Of a DNA stretch of 64,000 nucleotides, positions 12,101 through 22,199 are shown piece after piece. The translations under genes and the position numbers were made by a program. The number at the start of each line of letters is the position of its first letter. Positions within the stretch are counted from its first letter, which is position 1. The stretch spans positions 2,601,501 to 2,665,500 of the forward strand of contig JBBBDQ010001454.1 in NCBI GenBank assembly GCA_037127315.1, read 5' to 3'. Under the pieces are notes generated by a model that was not told the DNA's origin, ran no database searches, and worked only from the letters and a program-made list of their open reading frames with translations. The stretch comes from Ascarosepion bandense (taxonomy: Eukaryota; Mollusca; Cephalopoda; Sepiida; Sepiidae).

Positions 12101-12411
12101 AGGAATGGAAAGCCTCTTTTCTTATATTTGGTTAGTTGTGTGTAGGATGTTGGTGGGGGTTAGTGATAAGGGAATAAGTCTTGTGAATTGTCCGTTTGAA
12201 TTTTGAAGAAAGTGGTGTGCGTAGTGAATATTTACTTTATAAAATAATGCGACCAAAGAAATTATTTTGTCTCTCTCTATATATATACATATACAAGTGA
12301 ATAAGCAACGAAGAAAAAAATGACAACGTTCAAAACATTAACTTAAAACAGTGCCCGATATAACACAGAGGCATGAATACTTATAACTCATAGTTTAGAA
12401 CATGTACAAAT

Positions 12412-12480
12412 TATCATCTACTACAAAGTGTACATTTTGTTTCGACATTAAAAAGACAATGTCTCATCGGGTAGTGTGAA
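12412..12480 (-). ncRNA. Hammerhead ribozyme motif at PLE end (copy 2)
   Basis: This is a second copy about 380 bp from the first in the same orientation, as expected for the tandem terminal repeats of a PLE. The core reads CCGATGA (one change from CTGATGA) at 12470-12464. Stem II is GACATT/AATGTC, GAAAC lies at 12443-12439, and stem III is CAAA/TTTG. The GTA triplet is at 12424-12422, and stem I pairs CTAC with GTAG. The U4-to-C change in the core would be expected to impair cleavage. The flanking sequence tttagaacatgtacaaat is shared with copy 1 and with 48170. Confidence 0.65.
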
Positions 12481-12599
12481 AAGAAAATGGAAATTCTTTT
12501 TTTATATTTGGCGAATTGTGTGTGAGAGGTAGATGGGGTGGGAAATGATAAATAAGAGTTGTAAGTTATCAGTTAGAATTTGAACAAAAAGAGGGAAGA

Positions 12600-13460
12600 G
12601 GTAGGAGATAAAGGTGATTAATAGACATGTTAAAAATTTTATGGACAGATTTAACATTAGAAGATAAGGTTTGGTCCTTTACAGCTTTTATAGTCAGTTC
12701 TTCGGATTTAACAGGGGAAAAAATAAGGAAATATATCTGGGGTGTGGAGAAGTAGAAGTGGGTGCTATAAAGTGGAAATAGAAATTTTCTATTTGGTAAG
12801 CATATCTTTATTAGTGAATTATACGACTACAAATATTTTTGTATTTAAACTTAGTTTTTATAATTAATCTATTTTTTATATTTAACCTTAATTTAAAAGT
12901 TACGAAACCTTTTTTTTATATAAAGCTTTAAATTAGATCACAGTTTTTAGTATGAAATAAAGGTAAAATTTGAGGTAAGAGTGTTGTTAATACTATAAAG
13001 TTTTATCGTTTCTAGGGATTCTAACTTTGACTTTTGTAGTTTTAGCATGATGGTAAGGTTAGTTCTTTAATGTGTTTGCAATTTACTCTGGTTTCATGCC
13101 TCTGGTTTAATAGCATAATGCTACTCATATATTTAATGATTTCTATTTTTCTTGAAGACAAAAGAATCATGGTTCATTTACCGATTTAAATTTCCTGGCC
13201 TGTTTGAAGATTTTTCATTTCCAGTGTTTTATTTTCGTTTTTAACTTCCAAAAATACTTATAAAGTGATTTCATATTTTGTTTGTCCTTGTTATTGAAGG
13301 ATGAGAAGGTATTGTAAAAGCGCTTTTTTAAAATATTCATTGTCTTTCCGATATAAATTTTAGCATCCTTAAGATTCTCCATGGATGAAATGCTTAACAA
13401 AATCACTGGTATATATGTGTTCGATTTTGACACATATATACCAGGGATTTTGTTAAGCAT
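12600..13460 (-). pseudogene. Penelope-like element 3' part with GIY-YIG relic
   Basis: An 81-codon frame at 13460-13215 reads YIGKTMNILKKRFYN then a KSLYKYFWKL block, the YIG and N/K-rich pattern of the GIY-YIG nuclease of PLEs (compare YIGLTG, TFKKRFNNH, LSKYIWKLK in relatives). Beyond the frame, degraded codons continue with FCLQEK and LNQRHETRVNCKHIKELTL near 13040-13170, the family's C-terminal LCL.EK and LN.R.E...CRH signature. The hammerhead copies at 12.0-12.5 kb lie downstream on the same strand, so these parts form one element. Stops make it inactive. A homologous relic lies at 55740-56250. Confidence 0.7.
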
Positions 13461-13462
13461 TT
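13388..13462. repeat. Short-spacer inverted duplication inside the PLE relic
   Basis: Arms of 32 bp (13388-13419 and 13431-13462) are reverse complements at 31 of 32 positions around an 11-nt spacer. The right arm is the expected PLE sequence (accagggatttagtt-like in the copy at about 56095). The left arm is an inverted extra copy. Confidence 0.85.
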
Positions 13463-13463
13463 T

Positions 13464-13669
13464 ATCAAACAGTATTATATATTTATTTCTCTGTTAGTCT
13501 GTTGTTCATTCGTGGTCGAGAGGTCTAAGACGCGCCAGATCAATTGGTGGCTTTCCCTATATGTATAGGGATCGCAGATTCGAATCCTGCCGAATGACAC
13601 ATATTTTCGTAACAAAAATTTATTGTAAATAATCAGGCCGGAATAAATAAATATATAATACTGTTTGAT
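13464..13669. repeat. Perfect 25-bp inverted repeats around a tRNA-like sequence
   Basis: The arms 13464-13488 and 13645-13669 are exact reverse complements over 25 bp (atcaaacagtattatatatt...). They enclose the type II tRNA-like sequence at 13506-13597. Confidence 0.8.
13506..13597 (+). tRNA. Type II tRNA-like sequence (Leu/Ser-like), function uncertain
   Basis: A 7-bp acceptor stem is perfect (TCATTCG at 13506-13512 with CGAATGA at 13591-13597). The D region GTGGTCGAGAGGTCTAAGAC resembles tRNA-Leu. A long variable arm forms a 6-bp hairpin (CCCTAT/ATAGGG), and the T arm is GCAG-ATTCGAAT-CCTGC. The anticodon arm is abnormal: the best stem (CGCCA/TGGTG) leaves A at position 33 and UCA as anticodon, while the sequence similarity suggests an old Leu-CAA. 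No tail of SINE type follows. A tRNA pseudogene or mobile tRNA-derived unit is more likely than a working tRNA. Confidence 0.5.
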
Positions 13670-14552
13670 TATAAATAGAATATCTACTTAAATACCAGTA
13701 TCGATCAAAAATAATGTTTAAACAAATCATTTCAAATTGTGGGTTGTGCAAAGACCATTTCGTTATTGTTCGTTAATTTCCGAAATATATATATATATAT
13801 ATATATATATTATGCAAAATAATATTGAAAAACACTATCTTTTTTTCATTTATTCAAGATTAAACGATAATAAGTTTGTATTCTGGTAAATGATTTCATC
13901 AAAAGATTAATACATGCAATTATTTCAAAACAAAGAATGTATGAACTCTGTAAATTTTGCCTTATAGTGTTGAATGTATATACTCATATAGAAGGTGAGT
14001 CAAACCCTGAGATACAATAGTCTACAACACCTGCAACTATTAATTTAATTCAGATAGAAACACTTTAACGAGTTGGATGCCGACCCATTTTATTCAGATG
14101 GTGATATCAAGCTTTCGCGCATCTTGCAAAGCAAATTAAATATCGCAGGCATGATGTGACATGAATGAGTGTTATTCTGATTGTGGCATTCATGTTGAAG
14201 CATTGTCGTTAGAAGATGCTGAAAAAAAGTTAGTTATTGGTATATATTGGGTTAGCAAGACTCTGTACTAATTACTCGCCCAAAAGCTTGACTCTACAGT
14301 ATGTGGATGTTGCTTTTTACCACTGTTACCAATATTAACGTCTACGTGTCATATTCAATAATCTTCCGAAATAACAATCCCCGCACTCACAAACTGATTT
14401 CTCTCAAGTAGCTGTACTTGAACAAATCAAGATGTATGCAACTCTGGGACATAACACCTGCTTGTGCTGGACTCTTTCACTGGACAGAACCTTATTTGCA
14501 CATACAAGATCAGTATCAATATTGTTCTTAAGTATGTTTCAATTTTATTTTT

Positions 14553-14636
14553 CGACATACACACACACACACACTGACTCGCTAAGATACACACGCACAC
14601 AAACACACACACATACAAACACACACACACATGCAA

Positions 14637-14686
<50 letters not shown>
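14553..14686. repeat. (AC)n / (AT)n compound microsatellite
   Basis: Interrupted CA runs pass into (TA)n at about 14659-14685 and abut the left arm of the foldback element that follows. Open frames on both strands here are repeat artefacts. Confidence 0.9.
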
Positions 14687-15005
14687 CTACATTCGTTGTA
14701 TGGCCATTTCGAAAAAAAATTATATTAAGCAAATACCCAACATCATAAGCAAATACATATGTATAATCTAATAGCCTTCTTCAATAATCGAATTTTGAAC
14801 CCCTTTCTCTGTCTTCCCGTTCCTTCCTACCCTCCGTAACAATGTCTTGACGACATTTTTTCTTTTTAAATTCCGCTCCCTTTATTTTTCCTTACATACC
14901 TTCTTTTTTCTTTTTATGTAAATTTCCTGCGTATGGAATTATTTTGATTGTTGCTGATGAAGCGAGATTTTTTCTCGCCGAAATGGCCATACAACGGATG
15001 TAGTT
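14685..15005. mobile_element. Foldback element with hammerhead-like right end
   Basis: The 27-bp arms 14685-14711 and 14979-15005 differ at one position. The core between them is pyrimidine-rich with tcctgcgtatgg near 14927, as in the element at 3115-3880. Just inside the right arm, CTGATGA (14954-14960) is followed by A, a 5-bp stem GCGAG/CTCGC, C, and GAAA (14980-14983). This is hammerhead-like except for an A-C mismatch at the base of stem II, and no clear stem III or cleavage site is seen. Confidence 0.55.
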
Positions 15006-15464
15006 TTCAGAGTTTTATTTTTAAAATATACATATTTGGCTCTGTAAATAGATAATACTATTTACGTCGAGCCCTTCGTATATATCAATAGAAGCCCAAT
15101 TGCAACAACTGAAAGAAAAGAAGACAAAGAGAAATGAGTAAAGTTTAAAGAGTAAGTGTAAAGTGAAAAAGGCGTAAAAAAAGGATAAATAATCACGATA
15201 TTCTACACGTACTGACATCTGCCCAGACGGATGCAAAGACAAATACACGCACGCATACACTATGAAAATAAAACTGCATCAGTGAAAAATGCATAAAATA
15301 GAAAAATTATGAAGTATAAGCAGTCAATTGTTGATAACCCTGACGAGTGGATGAAGTAAATTATCCGGGTAGAGTAATTTCATTATAGAAAAGTCTGGTG
15401 TCGGGATGCTAACGGTCAAACGGTAACATCAATCAGCTAAGGAATAAACTTTTTACATGTATTC

Positions 15465-15482
15465 ATTCTCTCTCTCTCTATA

Positions 15483-15541
<59 letters not shown>
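15465..15541. repeat. (CT)n microsatellite
   Basis: A CT run of about 75 bp with two interruptions near its start. Confidence 0.95.
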
Positions 15542-15542
<1 letters not shown>

Positions 15543-15546
15543 AACA

Positions 15547-15681
15547 GTCTGTCATTTTAACTAAGCAGGTTCATGCCGACTTGTAAGTTTCATAAAGAGA
15601 CGGTTACGATGTTTTACTCGTCTGTGTTGACCTTGCGAAAATTCGAATTCGGCATGAAACTGCTCGGTTAAAATGACAGAC
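15547..15681. mobile_element. MITE-like element with 34-bp terminal inverted repeats
   Basis: The left arm 15547-15580 (gtctgtcattttaac...) matches the reverse complement of 15648-15681 with a few differences. The element is too short to code. A relative with the same end (gctcagttaaagtgac) and the same gcataaagaga-type interior lies at 58185-58372. (AT)n follows at about 15693-15721. Confidence 0.7.
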
Positions 15682-15689
15682 CCTTTGTG

Positions 15690-15725
<36 letters not shown>

Positions 15726-16267
15726 TTCTTATATTATGTATAGTAGTATCTGAACAAAAGTACAGATAATAATTCAGCATTGAAAAGTTCTATCTGTCAA
15801 ACTCTAAACGAGTCTTCAGCTGTCAGAAACTCTAATAATCTATTAGATGATATGCAAACTAATCCTTTCCCAGTAGACATTGTTCATGCTCAATGATCAT
15901 TTCTAATGTCCAACACTGAAGGGCTGCAACTGAGTGCCATCATTAACCAATCAATACTAACTTAGTTACTTAATGCCAATCTTCTTGGTGTAAGTGATCA
16001 TGCGCAGTGAGACGCTACTGATCTACGTACATAAAAATATGGCAAACATAAAATTATGACCTTAAGACTAGAAATCGTTATCAAACAGTAAAAAAATAGT
16101 AACCCCTGATACATAAAAGAAATATGTACGGTGAGAACTCAGAAAGGTCAAAGATGATAAATGAATATAAAGAATATTTTACAGATTCTTTATTATATTT
16201 ATTTTTGGTCTTTTTTTTTTCTTTTGTCTTAATATTCTTGGTTTGTGTCGTTCATTCTATATGTTAT

Positions 16268-16480
16268 TTTTTTAATCAGTTTTGTCCCGTACAAATCAGT
16301 AAAGCCTCTAAAACACAAAAGGTTACTGGGTGTGGAAGAATTAGGAACAGAAACAGTTGTCTGAAAGCAGGAATCCAATAGGTAGTTCGACAAGCGGCAA
16401 GGGCGGGAGAAGAAATTGTTAACATAGAAATAACGGCTACATCTCGCCAACTCAACTGTAAATTGATGAGATCTCGACAC
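16268..16480 (-). mobile_element. 3' end of jockey/CR1-like LINE, decayed
   Basis: Minus-strand codons at 16460-16380 read FTVELARCSRYFYVNNFFSR, matching FTVRLAKRRRQFYSCSFLSR of the intact LINE (residues about 909-928). The copy ends near 16270 with GGGACAAAACTGATTAAAAA, a relative of the intact 3' end. It is a severely 5'-truncated fragment of about 210 bp. Confidence 0.65.
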
Positions 16481-16794
16481 AAGTCTAGTACTGAGCTTAT
16501 ATTTAAAAACGAAGAGCTAGCCGAACAAAAGTATTCATAGCAAAGGTGCAGATTTATTCTAGGCCTTTTTGTTTCGACTCATGGCTCAGATAGGAATTTC
16601 TATTAATAAAGTGAGCTACGTTGAGGTAAAAAAAAAAATCAGTGATGATTTTCCGGGGTGGATGGTCATTTTCATTTGAATAATTTTCTGATCACAGACA
16701 TATTAAACAATTCGGTCCCATTCCGAATTAGGCTCTGTTTTTTGTTTTTTTTGTTTTTGTTTTTTTGTAAAGAAAAAGTTGATAATAATGATAA

Positions 16795-16905
16795 TAATGT
16801 ATGCTGTGGTGCATTGGATATCAAAATTCCAGTTGAATTTGTTGCATTCACTTACGCGTAAATACTCTTGGGAAAAGTAATAATCCGTCACAATGATCAC
16901 TCAAG
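16795..16905 (+). repeat. SINE-A copy, truncated
   Basis: The head is present as GTGGTGCATTGGATATC (box A, 16805-16821) followed almost directly by the box B remnant AATTCCAGTTGAAT. The body (cttacgcgtaaatactcttg, then gtaataatccgtc) stops near 16905. The middle of the head is deleted relative to the copies at 395 and 62755. Confidence 0.65.
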
Positions 16906-17372
16906 CATGGATCATGTACGGCACTTTAGTGACTGGATAATTGAATGATATTATTATTATTCGTTATACAATTGTTTTCATGATCATTATCATCAATACA
17001 ATTGTGTATTCATTTAGAGTAATCTATCATTTAGTGTCAGCGAGTGAATGTAAAATTTCTCCTTAATTCACTCGAAATAGACAAGATACAGGAAGGTTTC
17101 TTAATCACATTGACTCAGACTGTCATATTGGATTGATACTCAGACTATCACGCAGATACTCACTTACTTAGAATGACTGACTACTTGATACCTTTTTCTT
17201 TTATTCAAACCTCACGAAAGGATGTAATAGTAGACAATGTGCACTCAAATATTTAACAGAAAAAACGCATTCGGGCAGTTTTCATCAGCTTTTTTTACAT
17301 ATTCACGACATTTCGGTCGTTATACGCTACGACTTTCTTCAGGTGATTGGAATTTCAAACTGAATCCTTTAT

Positions 17373-17605
17373 TTAATCAATTTAAAAAAGATAACTGTCC
17401 AGAAAAGTTTCAGATTTAGAAATCGTCTGGAGGTTGTGGTTGAAGTCAATGGCGATTTAATCGAATGAATTAAATTTTTAGTATTTTAATATATTTTTGT
17501 GTAATTTAGCTCAAAAATACCTGTTAAAATGATATGTCAGTGTTATTCTCATTTTTGCGTAATTTAGACGACGATTTATTCATCGCATCCTGTATAGACC
17601 GAAAT
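17373..17605 (+). mobile_element. mariner 3' part (copy d)
   Basis: Sequence from about 17373 (tttaatcaatttaaaaaag, then atcgtctggaggttgtggtt) through the 3' untranslated part to the end motif atcgcatcctgtat aligns by eye with 24930-25150 of mariner copy b. Only the last codons and the 3' end remain. Just upstream (17311-17342, minus strand) is a degenerate hammerhead-like string with a GTCGT/ACGAC stem II. Confidence 0.6.
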
Positions 17606-18439
17606 TGTGTTACTCGAAGCGAATTAAATTTATGATAACAATAACTATACATGCTTAAAAATCAACACTACAATTTCGAGAATCATAATTAGATACATGT
17701 GTAATGCACTGTGCAATTACACTATGCGTAATTTTTACATTGCTCTGTAAATATAGATTAAATTGTATTTTAATTAGGTATCCATTCAGTTGGGATATCG
17801 TATCTTATGAAAATGATTTTTATTTTGTCCGAAACCTTTCATTAAAAGGTGTTTTGTTTCGTTGGAAACTAATTAATTAACAAAATATGTTATAATTTAA
17901 AGATATTTGTTTTGAAAAATATTAATTTATATGGATTTTTAAAGTTTTTCTTCGCAGAAGCTACAATTTATATATTTAGTCCTGGATTTAATTTTTTTTT
18001 CAACATGAAATAAGTTAAAAATGGAAGGATCAACAAAATTGTTCAATTAGGGGATAAATGGAACATGTCTATATTTGTGACCTTCAGTAAAGCCTAGATT
18101 AATTATTTTGAAAATGGTGGTTTATCATCCATATCTAGTGAACAAAACAGTGCTTATAACAACTGAGTTATCAAAACAGAGAGAAAACATGCTACAATAT
18201 CCGAATCTCAACAAATGAATTAAGAGGTCTTCCAATATGAAAAAGAAAATCAGATTCCTTTTACACTTGAACATTAGAAGCTATCTGGGAAAAGTTCTAT
18301 TTGTAGTAAAATAGTGTAAAACAATGCATCTCTATCAATCCTAACAAGGTAATAATGCCAATAAGATACAAAGTGTTACTCCATGTGGAATAATATGAGA
18401 TATAATAAAGGAACAAGAAAAACTAAAAACAATCATGAA

Positions 18440-18830
18440 TTAAGAAGACAGAAGATAATGTTTATCATTGCATTTAATGTTAGAAAAAGTGTTAGCATAA
18501 AACTTCTGGGTATATCTAGGTATTTCAACTGTAAAATGATGAGACCTTTCCACTGCGCTTAAATTCATACCAAAGACAAATGATCATCAATACAATCACC
18601 ATGAGAATATTGACAGAAAATTCACAGAGAAGTTACGTTACGGCGGCATGAAAGAGATTAAAACTGATATGCCAGGTCAGGATCAATAATATCGCAAATT
18701 TTTCTTTGTATTCTATCAAGAATCTTTAAATCTATTGCAGAATTACCAGACCAGGTGTGGCAGCAATATTCTAAGAATAGACGAATAATATAAACTTATA
18801 GATAGGGGTGAGAAAAATTGTTTAGTACGA
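18440..18830 (-). mobile_element. jockey/CR1-like LINE C-terminal fragment
   Basis: Reading the minus strand, codons resembling YCCHLWSG lie near 18760, DPDLAYQF.SLSCRRNVTSL at 18690-18640, and SHHFTVEIPRYTQKFYANTF at 18560-18500. They follow the order of residues about 820-925 of the intact LINE. Stops and indels are frequent. The 3' end around 18440 is not sharply defined. Confidence 0.65.
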
Positions 18831-19227
18831 CACAGTGAACCAACATTTCTAGAAAATCTAGCAATCTATTCAATATAATCTTCCCCCTTTATTTCAATGG
18901 ATAATATTTTGTTTTTGAAAACGTCTGTATTGTTAAAGGAAAAAGTAGGAGATTCTACAGTATTAACTTTGATGAATGAACATCGCATGCATTTTTTCCA
19001 AACTGCTTATTTTTCATGATGAACATACGACATAACATGTTTGTGATGGTGTCCAGGCGTAAGTACTAAATAACTTCCATTTGTCAAGCACTGATAAAAA
19101 TAACGTCTGACAAGAGAATCAAGAGGAGCATAAATTTACACAAAAATATTCATTTTATAAGAGGCAGAAATCTGTACGAAGCATATTTTACTTTGTTATT
19201 AAGAAATTATAAGTAAAAGAACTCTGA

Positions 19228-19228
19228 G

Positions 19229-19259
<31 letters not shown>

Positions 19260-19276
19260 GATAGATAGATAGATAT
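19228..19276. repeat. (GATA)n microsatellite
   Basis: About 12 units with one GATAA interruption. Confidence 0.95.
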
Positions 19277-19312
19277 AGACTGATTGAGATAAACAGATAG
19301 CTACATTGCGTC

Positions 19313-19380
19313 TCAGCCATGCGCTGATAGCTTAGGGGTAGACACTGAAATCGAAGGTTTTATTCTTGCTGCACGGGATT
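19313..19380 (+). repeat. SINE-B tRNA-like head
   Basis: Box A is seen as GCTGATAGCTTAGGGGTAGA (19322-19341). The sequence resembles the head at 50822 (gccgatagcttaggtgcaga), but box B and the 3' half are diverged or missing, so the copy is truncated. Confidence 0.5.
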
Positions 19381-19911
19381 AATGATTGATATCTAGAAAT
19401 TACCAAGAACATATAGTGAAAACTTGCGTTAACCCGAAACGCAGATTCTGTGATAAATCTTCACAAATGTTCTTATTTTTGCAACAGTCCCCGCAGATTG
19501 TAATGTATTTTGAAAATCTTGACAACCTATCAAAATACAAGTATATTGAAGTGGAAATCACAAAAATATGGCACATGATAACATTAATAATTTCAGTTGT
19601 AATTAGAAACCTCAGATTGATTAGAAAAGATTCCGATAGACTCATTGATGGGATTCCTTGTAGACATTTCCTTTAAAAAATACAATAAATTATATTCACA
19701 TCATGTATGCAAAATATGTATGACTTAACGTCTTTGACTTTTTTTTATAAAAATGACGAGTGAAAAATGTAGTGTAGATATTTCTTAATTTAGGTCTCTT
19801 TACATAGAGAAACTTTCCTGCCAGCCATCAACATGACTAATGTAAGTCTCTTTGAGGGCAACACTCTGCGCCTCCTTGACGTTGCATTCAAACTTTTGAA
19901 GATTGTAGTTA

Positions 19912-20290
19912 TTAGAGTCGCATATCAAAGAAACTTAGTTCCACAGATGGGAGGTGCATGAAAAAAAAGCTCTTGTAACAGAAGTAGCAGTTGAATTTAG
20001 CTATTTCAGCAGTAAATGAGTGGAACCGAAATGTCAATCTCGTAGCATGCTTAAATTGTTGTAGTCCGGTATCAGGGAAAAGACTCTTCAGAGCAGTTGC
20101 CATAAAAATACTTGTGAAAAAGCTAACCCCAAACCACGCTATATCGGTAATAAGATGATTATCGTCTAGATGTCAAGTCAAAATCGTTTACACTGATATT
20201 TTTTGGATTTTGTCAAGAACCTAGCAGAATCAGCAGATCAGATATAGAAGCAGTATTCAAAGCACAAACAGTAGATTATTAAATGCGCAA
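19912..20290 (-). mobile_element. jockey/CR1-like LINE C-terminal fragment
   Basis: Minus-strand codons near 20275-20225 (YCLCFEYCFYI.SADSARF) match IRPCMEYCCHLWSGAPAVL of the intact LINE. FTAEIAKFNCYFCYKSFFF at 20018-19962 matches the FTVRLAKRRRQFYSCSFLS block. A 63-codon frame survives here only by chance. Confidence 0.65.
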
Positions 20291-20713
20291 GATGGATTCT
20301 AACCTTTTAAGCAAGAAACATAATGACACAGCTTTCTTTACAGTAGATGCAGCTATCCGTCAATTCTCCCGGCCTATAACCTTGTGCCAGATTAAGCATT
20401 GTGAATACATAGAGGCTACCAAAATCAAGTGATAAGAGATTTTATGAAAATAGAATATAAAACGGAAATAGAAAAGAAACTTTTCAATTGAATTCCAAGA
20501 ATTCGAAAACTAAATTAGAAACCGAATGAAACCTCTGTTCTACAAACAAATGTTTCGATTACAAATTATATAAGATGATCGAATATAAAACTATAAAGAG
20601 AATGAAACCCGCTTTGAAAATGACATGATTGCGACACATTTCCGCCAATGAATTTAATCAAAACAGTGTTAAACAGAAACCAGGACGAATACTGATACCA
20701 ATAAAGGTTGTTT

Positions 20714-21320
20714 TTTTTTTTTTGTTTTTTTTTTTTGTAATCGTTTCACCCCAAGAAATTCAGTACTACCACTGGTGCTCAGGGAGTTATAATGTGAGAA
20801 GAGGGAAGACAGGAAGGAAAACACGGTACAGGTGATATTGTAGAAAGTGTGAGAAAGAGGAGGGAGTAACGGATATAGAAGACAGCAAATGACGTTGCAT
20901 TTAAATTTTGGGAGATTGTATCTATCAGGGAAGTAAGCATGAGGAAATGGGTTCCACAGGCGGGAAGCGCGAGAAAAGAAACTAATAAAGTAGAAGTGTC
21001 GGTTACATTTAACTATTTCAAGGGTATAAAGGGTGCTACTTATTTTCCAATTTAGTTGTACGGGTAAATTCATGAGGGCAGGGCCGCAGGGAATGAAACT
21101 CGTCAAAGCGGAAGCCATGAGAATACTTGTAGAAAAGACAAAGAGAAGTCACATTCCGTCGGTGAGAAAGTGGCTGAAGGTGAGATACCAAATCGTAACC
21201 GATTACATTTCGGATCCTTCTTTAGATTTTGTAGAGAATCCAGAGATAAACAGTAGGAGCACCTGACTAGATATGGCAACAGTATTCAATGTACGGACGA
21301 ATGGTAAATGGGTATGTTGG
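20714..21320 (-). mobile_element. jockey/CR1-like LINE 3' end, longest decayed copy
   Basis: A 149-codon minus-strand frame (21118-20669) includes EIVKCNRHFYFISFFSRASR and LWNPFPHAYFPDRYNLPKFK, close to RRRQFYSCSFLSRTSRLWNS and CFPDGYDLQKFKSK of the intact LINE. Farther upstream on the same strand, YHSSVHWILLPYLVRCSYCL (about 21300-21240) matches the IRPCMEYCCHLWSG region. The 3' end GGGGTGAAACGATTACAAAA is followed by an interrupted A-tail (20710-20736). It is a 5'-truncated retrotransposed copy. Confidence 0.8.
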
Positions 21321-21347
21321 ATTTTGACAAGAAAAACTTTCTGGCTT

Positions 21348-21352
<5 letters not shown>

Positions 21353-21400
<48 letters not shown>
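21353..21400. repeat. (AT)n then (GA)n
   Basis: A pure TA run to about 21393 passes into the GA-rich start of repeat R1. Confidence 0.9.
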
Positions 21401-21403
<3 letters not shown>

Positions 21404-21426
<23 letters not shown>

Positions 21427-21777
21427 CTGAGAGAGAAAAGAGAAACAAAGAGAGAAAGAAAGAGCAAGATGGAGAGAGAAAGAGAGAGAGAGAAAGAGAA
21501 ATGTATACGCTGGGATTTGTTTAAAAGAACACTCTTCAAACACCGAAGTAAATTATATAATGAAAAACGAAAGTTATTTTACTAACGAAACTAAGCACAA
21601 GGTAAATTTAGGAAAATTTCGTTGTTATAAATACAGAAAAGAAACGACTTGCCAAAAGGTAAGTTTAGCAGAGTCTTGGTAAAACGAAAAATAGCGAAAT
21701 TATTTAATAAAACATATAATGGAATCTGTCATAGGAAATGGAAAAATCTATGTAACATCAATGTTAGGGCGATTAAC
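21404..21777. repeat. Unclassified repeat R1, copy 1
   Basis: A ~370-bp segment shared with 24295-24644 at about 85-90 percent identity by eye. It has a GA-rich start (agagaaacaaagagagaaa, agcaagatgg), then gtatacgctg, cttcaaacaccgaagtaaat, gaaacgacttgccaaaagg, and an end near catcaatgttagg. I see no reading frame, tRNA-like head or inverted repeat, so its class is unknown. Confidence 0.75.
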
Positions 21778-22146
21778 TTAATACACTTAGGATAAATGGA
21801 ACTATTTGTAAAACACTAGAAGCGAAGATCGGTAAATTAGGAGTTCGAGAAATATTGAGAAAGCAGACACCGATTTTCCTATTTTTAGATATTATTTTAG
21901 ATCTTTAGAGAGACAAAAATGGTTGAAGAAGATTGCTGTGCTTAAATATCAAGCAACAAAGTCAAAACAACTTGTGTGAAATCGAAAATGCATAAACTAA
22001 TGATAATATTAATGCACATTATTTTGTAATAAAACTGCCTAAATGTGCATAGTGTAATCATAATCCCACAGTGTAATTTTTCTTCACATATCCCCGAGGG
22101 AGTTTGGTAATAGCACTTAAAATTAGTCTTGGGAGATGATATCACA

Positions 22147-22190
<44 letters not shown>
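22147..22190. repeat. (ATA)n microsatellite
   Basis: About 14 uninterrupted ATA units; the adjoining frames on both strands are homopolymer artefacts. Confidence 0.95.
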
Positions 22191-22191
<1 letters not shown>

Positions 22192-22199
22192 TGCACAAA

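Noticed and set aside
13506..13597. A functional tRNA-Leu, tRNA-Ser or selenocysteine tRNA
   Set aside because: Position 33 and the anticodon stem are abnormal, the T stem has a mismatch, and the sequence does not resemble selenocysteine tRNA despite the nominal UCA.
17311..17342. Functional hammerhead on the minus strand
   Set aside because: The core reads CTGAAGA and there is no room for stem III before the GTC; only a degenerate relic is supported.
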